From Bacteroidales bacterium (GTDB lineage: Bacteria; Bacteroidota; Bacteroidia; Bacteroidales; VadinHA17), in NCBI GenBank assembly GCA_027451265.1, contig DAIDJT010000058.1, forward strand, positions 1-10,900: 10,900 nucleotides of DNA, read 5' to 3'. Shown here in pieces: positions 7,501 through 10,900 of this stretch. A program made the position numbers and the translations under genes. Position 1 is the first letter of the stretch, and the number at the start of each line of letters is the position of its first letter. The notes beneath the pieces were generated by a model that saw nothing but the letters and a program-made list of their open reading frames with translations, did no database searches and was not told the origin of the DNA.

Positions 7501-7540
7501 TGTTACATTCAGATTACACAAATGTGACAAAGTTGTTACA
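7501..7540 (-). promoter_or_regulatory. Four-unit PHO box (PhoB binding array)
   Basis: Reading the minus strand from 7540: TGTAACA (7540-7534), TGTCACA (7529-7523), TGTAATC (7518-7512), TGTAACA (7507-7501). All four start exactly 11 bp apart with 4-bp AT-rich spacers. This is the layout of two adjacent PHO boxes (two 7-bp direct repeats with 4-bp spacing each), and the TGTCA core matches the enterobacterial consensus CTGTCAT. Three of the four units are near-palindromic (TGTnACA), so orientation is set mainly by the downstream -7 element. The array lies 47 bp from the porin ATG and 105 bp from the divergent gene at 7645. PhoB itself is encoded in the operon, giving positive autoregulation. 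Confidence 0.82.
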
Positions 7541-7606
7541 AACATAACATTATGCATAGTTGAGGATGTGAGTAAAAAGACTGAAAATCCGGTCAGTGTA
7601 AATCAT

Positions 7607-7614
7607 TAACTTTA
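7607..7614 (+). promoter_or_regulatory. Weak candidate -7 element for the divergent secreted-protein gene
   Basis: TAACTTTA matches seven of eight positions of TAnnTTTG and lies 31 bp before ATG 7645. No convincing -33 element is seen. The motif lies partly within a small inverted repeat, GTAAA (7598-7602) and TTTAC (7611-7615). It is 66 bp from the PHO array, too far for the direct PhoB-polymerase contact proposed for the porin side. Confidence 0.22.
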
Positions 7615-7644
7615 CGGTATGATAATTGCTTTTACCGGAATATT

Positions 7645-8325
7645 ATGAGACAGACAATTATTGCTTTAATATTTGCGGCACTCTTCCAGGGTGCTGCAGG
7701 GCAGAGCACAGAGAGGCCCAACTACGGGCTCAAATCACCTTTAACGGCTGAGATCGTCCGCGTTGATTTCAACAGTGACGCCACAATCGTATGGATGACT
7801 GTAATGAGCGACATCAACAACGCATGGTTCTGCATTGACCGGAACACTTTCCTGGTAAAGTCTGACGGAACGAGGCTGAAGCTTACCGGGTTGAAGGGAC
7901 TCCCGTATTGTCCGGCCACATACAAGTTCAAAAAACCGGGCGAAAAGACATCATTTTCGCTCACATTCCCGGCAACCGGGATGCTCCCCTGGTTTTCAAT
8001 CGTGGAGGAGTGCGTCGGAGGATGCCTGTCATTCAGGGGTATTGTCACTGACCCGGTGCTCAACGCGCGGCTCAATGAAGCTTATTCCCTGGCCGGTACC
8101 GGCGAAAACATGGCAGCCTACCGCATTTATGAAGCGATCATCAACGATACTGACAGCCTGAACCTTGGAATTGAGGGGTCAGTGTATTCCGCACTGATAA
8201 TGCTTGACCGGGGTATGGGCCGTAATGAAGCCGCCAGGAGATGGTACAACAGGATGATGACATCTGACACCCCGGACCTGAAACTTTATCTTGATAACCT
8301 GAAACGTCAGGGTGCAGAATACTGA
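7645..8325 (+). CDS. Secreted protein of unknown function, four cysteines
   Basis: I do not recognise a named family. The 226-residue product has a signal peptide (M-R-Q-T then a hydrophobic run, probable cleavage near A-A-G at 17-19), so it is exported. Residues about 30-135 look like a beta-rich domain with four cysteines: C63 (W-F-C-I-D-R-N), C89 (L-P-Y-C-P), and C123 and C127 (E-E-C-V-G-G-C-L-S-F). Two disulfides are plausible in the periplasm, or a metal site. Residues about 140-226 are predicted helical with a TPR-like feel (A-Y-R-I-Y-E-A-I-I, R-R-W-Y-N-R-M-M). There is no lipobox. It is the only gene here transcribed rightwards, divergent from the porin across the PHO-box region, so phosphate control is possible but not shown. 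It ends at a strong hairpin terminator. Confidence 0.85.
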   Translation: MRQTIIALIFAALFQGAAGQSTERPNYGLKSPLTAEIVRVDFNSDATIVWMTVMSDINNAWFCIDRNTFLVKSDGTRLKLTGLKGLPYCPATYKFKKPGEKTSFSLTFPATGMLPWFSIVEECVGGCLSFRGIVTDPVLNARLNEAYSLAGTGENMAAYRIYEAIINDTDSLNLGIEGSVYSALIMLDRGMGRNEAARRWYNRMMTSDTPDLKLYLDNLKRQGAEY

Positions 8326-8343
8326 CAGTTTTTTCCGGATAAT

Positions 8344-8384
8344 GAATAAAAAAAGAGCCCCGAAGGACTCTTTCTTTTTTTTAT
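8344..8384. terminator. Bidirectional intrinsic terminator between convergent genes
   Basis: AAAGAG (8352-8357) pairs with CTCTTT (8368-8373). After one C-A mismatch, CC (8359-8360) pairs with GG (8365-8366), closing a CGAA tetraloop. A T-rich tail (TTTCTTTTTTTT) follows on the plus strand, and an A-rich run precedes the stem, giving a U-tail to minus-strand transcripts as well. It lies between the stop at 8325 (plus) and the stop at 8397 (minus), as expected for a shared terminator. Confidence 0.82.
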
Positions 8385-8396
8385 GGTAATTCAGTT

Positions 8397-9785
8397 CTAG
8401 AAATGGAAGTCGAGTCCGATGGCTGCAACCCAGGTTCTGTTGTTGTATGTGTTGATGGCAGGAGCCTGGACCAGTATGGGTGTGGTGGTAATCACATGTG
8501 TATAGGTCTCACTTGCTTCCTGATAAATAGTATATGAACCGCCAAGGTTGATGTCTATCATATCATTGACCTTGAAACCGAAACCACCGCCAAAGGTGTT
8601 TGTATTAAGACTGTACTTCAGGTCACCCTGGAAGTTGTCATTTACACCGGTCATGGTTGTCAGCCAGCCTGCACTTGCACAGAGTCTGTCCGTAATTCCA
8701 ACCTGTATGCCAAGACCGGCTTCGATGAAGTTCTTGTTAATCATCTCAATATTCACATCCGGCATACCGTCATAATCAACCTTCTTGTCGAAATAATAGT
8801 TGAGGCTGCCTGAGATCAGGAATCTTTCAGACGGTTTCACGTCTACGCCCACTGACAGCATTGCAGGCATGTCCTTGGTAGCTACAGAGTCCTGGATGAA
8901 GAGTCCTGCAGTCTTGTTGTCATTAACTGTGGTTTTGAGATCAAGCTTCGTTTTGAATTCGTACTTGACTGCGATATTCAGCAGGTCACCCACCGGGGAG
9001 AAGTTGGCTGACAGGATTGGGGTAAAGCCTGTTCCCTTCATAACTGCATCGGCATAGGTATTGGAGGTCTGTGCAGCCCTTGCCGGCTGTCCGATAGTCG
9101 TAAAGAATGCCGGTGCCGAGATCATTGCGCCTGTGGGGTTGACAAGCGGATGTACGGGGTTGATCATTATGTTTACGATTGAACCTTCGTACTTGTCATT
9201 GGCAAAAACAACCCTGAGGCCGGCGGCAACTGATAACATGTCATTGATCTCGTAGGAAAGGTTAGCCTGGGGTCCCATATAGATTGATGAGCCTTTAAAT
9301 GACAACGTATCAACCGAATAATTGGTTGTGACGAGACCGGCACCCGTAAGAAGGGGTTTCAGGTCTGCTATCCTCATTTCAAACATGGCAAGGCCATTTT
9401 CATAGTTGGCACCGCCGCCGCCACCAACCGGGTTAAAGCCCAGTGAAAGCGCAAGCTTGCCAGTTTTGTAGGCGGCATAGATTCCAGGAAAGAAGGGGGC
9501 ACTTACCTTTCCTACATATTCCTTCGGGTTGCCGTTGAGATAAATGTAGTTGGTGGTAATTGTCTTCGTCTGGCCAATGGTCTGGTTGTTCAGTGAAAGA
9601 TGAAAACCGTCTGACAGCTTGGTAAGACCTGCCGGGTTGTAGTAAACCGCGTCAATGCCTGTTGAGGCATTACGGCTCTGCAGCCTGGTGTACAGGGCAC
9701 TCTGGTTGGTGTTTGTAACAAGGCCGCCTGCGAAGAGTGAGCCCGTGACAACGAGTGCGGAGATAACTGAAATGATCCTTTTCAT
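8397..9785 (-). CDS. OmpP1/FadL/TodX-family outer-membrane channel
   Basis: Outer-membrane barrel of the FadL type, which carries hydrophobic substrates such as long-chain fatty acids or aromatics across the outer membrane by lateral diffusion; 462 residues, normal for the family. Signal peptide about 1-19 (ending L-F-A before G-G). The mature start carries the N-terminal plug signature: T-N-T-N-Q-S-A at 24-30, S-R-N-A-S-T-G-I-D-A-V-Y-Y at 37-49, then the conserved N-P-A-G at 50-53. The remainder is strand-rich with aromatic girdle residues, and the protein ends in G-L-D-F-H-F, a C-terminal Phe insertion signal. ATG 9785 is the clear start. A Gly-rich stretch (P-V-G-G-G-G-G-A) lies in the first third. 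The gene stands alone, so the substrate cannot be read from context; nothing ties it to phosphate uptake. Confidence 0.93.
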   Translation of the reverse strand: MKRIISVISALVVTGSLFAGGLVTNTNQSALYTRLQSRNASTGIDAVYYNPAGLTKLSDGFHLSLNNQTIGQTKTITTNYIYLNGNPKEYVGKVSAPFFPGIYAAYKTGKLALSLGFNPVGGGGGANYENGLAMFEMRIADLKPLLTGAGLVTTNYSVDTLSFKGSSIYMGPQANLSYEINDMLSVAAGLRVVFANDKYEGSIVNIMINPVHPLVNPTGAMISAPAFFTTIGQPARAAQTSNTYADAVMKGTGFTPILSANFSPVGDLLNIAVKYEFKTKLDLKTTVNDNKTAGLFIQDSVATKDMPAMLSVGVDVKPSERFLISGSLNYYFDKKVDYDGMPDVNIEMINKNFIEAGLGIQVGITDRLCASAGWLTTMTGVNDNFQGDLKYSLNTNTFGGGFGFKVNDMIDINLGGSYTIYQEASETYTHVITTTPILVQAPAINTYNNRTWVAAIGLDFHF

Positions 9786-9851
9786 TGATTTCTTTTTTAA
9801 TTACACATTTTGAGTTTTACTGTGCAGTATTTGTGAAAGCGGCGTAAAAGT

Positions 9852-9881
9852 ATGAAAAAAAATGAAATATGAAAATTTCAT
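9852..9881 (-). terminator. Weak candidate terminator downstream of the lipoprotein gene
   Basis: The minus strand reads ATGAAA-T-TTTCAT (9881-9869), a perfect 6-bp palindrome, followed six bases later by eight T residues (9862-9855). The stem is almost all A-T and would be unstable, so termination efficiency is doubtful. It lies 47 bp beyond the stop at 9928 and before the FadL-type gene. The same palindrome could instead be an operator for that gene. Confidence 0.28.
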
Positions 9882-9927
9882 GCTGTTATTATGGCAATAC
9901 CGGGGCACGAAGGTCTGCGCGGTACAG

Positions 9928-10884
9928 TTATTTTTTGCCGTTGAAGTTGCTCCAGACCTCCTGTGCTATTCTTTTGTTTTCAATGATTTCCCTTGCGATT
10001 TCAAGGTTATGGGTTGCCTTTTCTGCCAGAGAGGGCGATGCTGACTGTGACAGTTCGGTCAGCGGACCGACAGCCTCTTCGGGTTTGCCCCCGACAATAA
10101 GCAGGTTGAGTCTGGTCAGTTCACCGCCGCTGTAAAGATTTCCAGTATACTGCTCCGTGAATGGGAAATACCTCCCTATGCAGTCACGTGCCGCCGCCTG
10201 CGTCAGGAGCCTGATCCTCTCTTTCTGGTTGCCGACATTCGGTCCGCCGAACATTCCGAAAATGGTGTATTTTGATTTGACATAAGTATTCTTCTCACCG
10301 GCACATCTGTCAATGATCTCTCCATCAGATGAATATAGGGTCATATAAGTATTTGAGAAAAGGTAGAAGTCTTTGGCCAGCATAGAGCCCCCTTCATCAT
10401 TTTCGGAAAGATACATATCCCAGTCTACCCGGAGATTGATTGAATCAAGTGCCACAAGGAGGTTTGCCCCGTATTTGCTGCAGATGGTTCTGACGGTGTC
10501 TGTGAAGGCAGTATCCTGCATTGACATTACAGTATATCCTTCCCTCAGGGTATCCGCTATCATTAAGACCGCACTTGAGTCTTTATGCACCATTTCTGAA
10601 AGGCCCATGACATAACCCTTCACTGCAGCAGCATAGCTGCCTTCATACCTGTCCCTGATAGATTCGGGCGCCATGTAATCATAAAAGTTTATGAACAGGA
10701 ACCTGTTGCTGTCTGCCGGGAGGACGGCCTCGGGAGGCAGAGTCCTCTCCATCTGTACCAGTGTTGTGCATGAGTAGGCCAGGGCCAGTGTCAGGGCCAG
10801 GGCGAACGGAAAAGAGATCTTTTTAGTCCATGCGGATGCTGCGCCCCTTGCAGGCGGTCTTCCCCATCCGGGCCTGGGTGGCAC
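9928..10884 (-). CDS. Putative lipoprotein resembling DUF6340, 5' end disrupted
   Basis: Function unknown. From about residue 21 the product reads as a Bacteroidota lipoprotein: K-K, hydrophobic run F-P-F-A-L-A-L-T-L-A-L-A, then A-Y-S-C with Cys39, followed by T-T-L-V-Q. The body (F-L-F-I-N-F-Y-D-Y, A-N-L-L-V-A-L-D-S-I, a long conserved-looking core and a helical C-terminus) resembles the DUF6340 family of periplasmic lipoproteins; that assignment is from memory and moderate. The open frame can begin at GTG 10884 and in fact runs to the window edge without an ATG. Its first 20 residues (Pro/Arg/Gly-rich) are not a signal peptide but recombinase DNA read in the wrong frame (see 10823-10900). 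The only nearby ATG, 10831, is out of frame and followed by TAA after one codon. The native start is therefore probably lost or replaced, and the gene may be a 5'-truncated remnant. Confidence 0.65.
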   Translation of the reverse strand: MPPRPGWGRPPARGAASAWTKKISFPFALALTLALAYSCTTLVQMERTLPPEAVLPADSNRFLFINFYDYMAPESIRDRYEGSYAAAVKGYVMGLSEMVHKDSSAVLMIADTLREGYTVMSMQDTAFTDTVRTICSKYGANLLVALDSINLRVDWDMYLSENDEGGSMLAKDFYLFSNTYMTLYSSDGEIIDRCAGEKNTYVKSKYTIFGMFGGPNVGNQKERIRLLTQAAARDCIGRYFPFTEQYTGNLYSGGELTRLNLLIVGGKPEEAVGPLTELSQSASPSLAEKATHNLEIAREIIENKRIAQEVWSNFNGKK

Positions 10885-10900
10885 AGGTATAGTAGCGGTA
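10823..10900 (-). pseudogene. Truncated serine-recombinase fragment (zinc-ribbon end), cut by window edge
   Basis: In the minus-strand frame ending with TAA at 10825-10823, the last 25 codons give Y-R-Y-Y-T-C-A-T-Q-A-R-M, then G-K-T-A-C-K-G-R-S-I-R-M-D and stop. This closely recalls the zinc beta-ribbon of large serine recombinases (resolvase/invertase superfamily), where R-Y-Y-x-C-S...C-K-G-R-S-I-x-M is typically followed by D-K-L-D and a further C-terminal helical region. Here the frame stops right after M-D, so the C-terminal part is missing. I count 49 G or C among the 75 coding bases, richer than the adjoining genes, which fits a foreign origin. The segment overlaps the 5' part of the lipoprotein frame in a different phase. 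The assignment rests on remembered family sequence, without a search. Confidence 0.6.

Noticed and set aside
7605..7613. Nine bases CATTAACTT shared in inverted form with 6400-6408 upstream of pstS
   Set aside because: Single short AT-rich match with no further similarity around it; not distinguishable from chance.
9845..9852. TACTTTTA on the minus strand upstream of the FadL-type gene as a -7 element
   Set aside because: One mismatch to TAnnTTTG but no -33 partner and a highly AT-rich surrounding, so such matches are expected by chance.
9862..10135. Plus-strand frames starting near 9862-9869
   Set aside because: They are antisense to the 3' end of the lipoprotein gene, with no signal, motif or promoter.
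1..10900. Novel defence system, CRISPR array, riboswitch or RNA gene
   Set aside because: I found no spaced repeats of CRISPR type, no tRNA-like cloverleaf and no defence-type domains; the gene content is a phosphate locus plus envelope proteins.

Overview
The window looks like the chromosome of a Bacteroidota (Bacteroidales-like) bacterium. The supports are a lipoprotein PstS and beta-barrel proteins ending in Phe, few Shine-Dalgarno sequences, and promoter elements resembling the TAnnTTTG -7 box of that phylum. No rRNA, tRNA, CRISPR array or intact mobile element is visible.

Positions 1-7454 form one long minus-strand phosphate-starvation locus. Read in the direction of transcription it is: outer-membrane porin, pstS, pstC, pstA, pstB, phoU, a 118-bp heptameric repeat array, phoB, and phoR (cut by the left edge). 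The likely control region at 7484-7540 carries four TGTnAnn heptamers at exactly 11-bp steps, the geometry of tandem PHO boxes bound by PhoB dimers, followed 9 bp later by a Bacteroidota-type -7 element. The locus therefore reads as a self-regulated unit. The porin brings phosphate across the outer membrane, PstS captures it, PstCAB imports it, PhoU couples transport status to signalling, and PhoR-PhoB drives the operon that contains them.

Positions 7645-8325 (plus strand) encode a secreted protein of unknown function, divergent from the porin. A bidirectional hairpin terminator at 8344-8384 separates it from a convergent OmpP1/FadL-type outer-membrane channel (8397-9785, minus). Upstream of that lies a lipoprotein-like gene resembling DUF6340 (9928 to about 10825, minus).

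The right edge holds an unexpected piece. In the frame ending at 10823 the minus strand encodes 25 residues resembling the zinc-ribbon segment of a large serine recombinase. It is GC-rich and stops exactly where the lipoprotein's recognisable signal peptide begins. The lipoprotein reading frame upstream of that point is only the recombinase DNA read out of frame, so its true 5' end is missing or was replaced. This is either a real insertion or deletion scar or an assembly junction.

The most notable signals are the inverted heptad array between phoU and phoB, the four-unit PHO box, the porin heading the pst operon, and the recombinase/lipoprotein junction.
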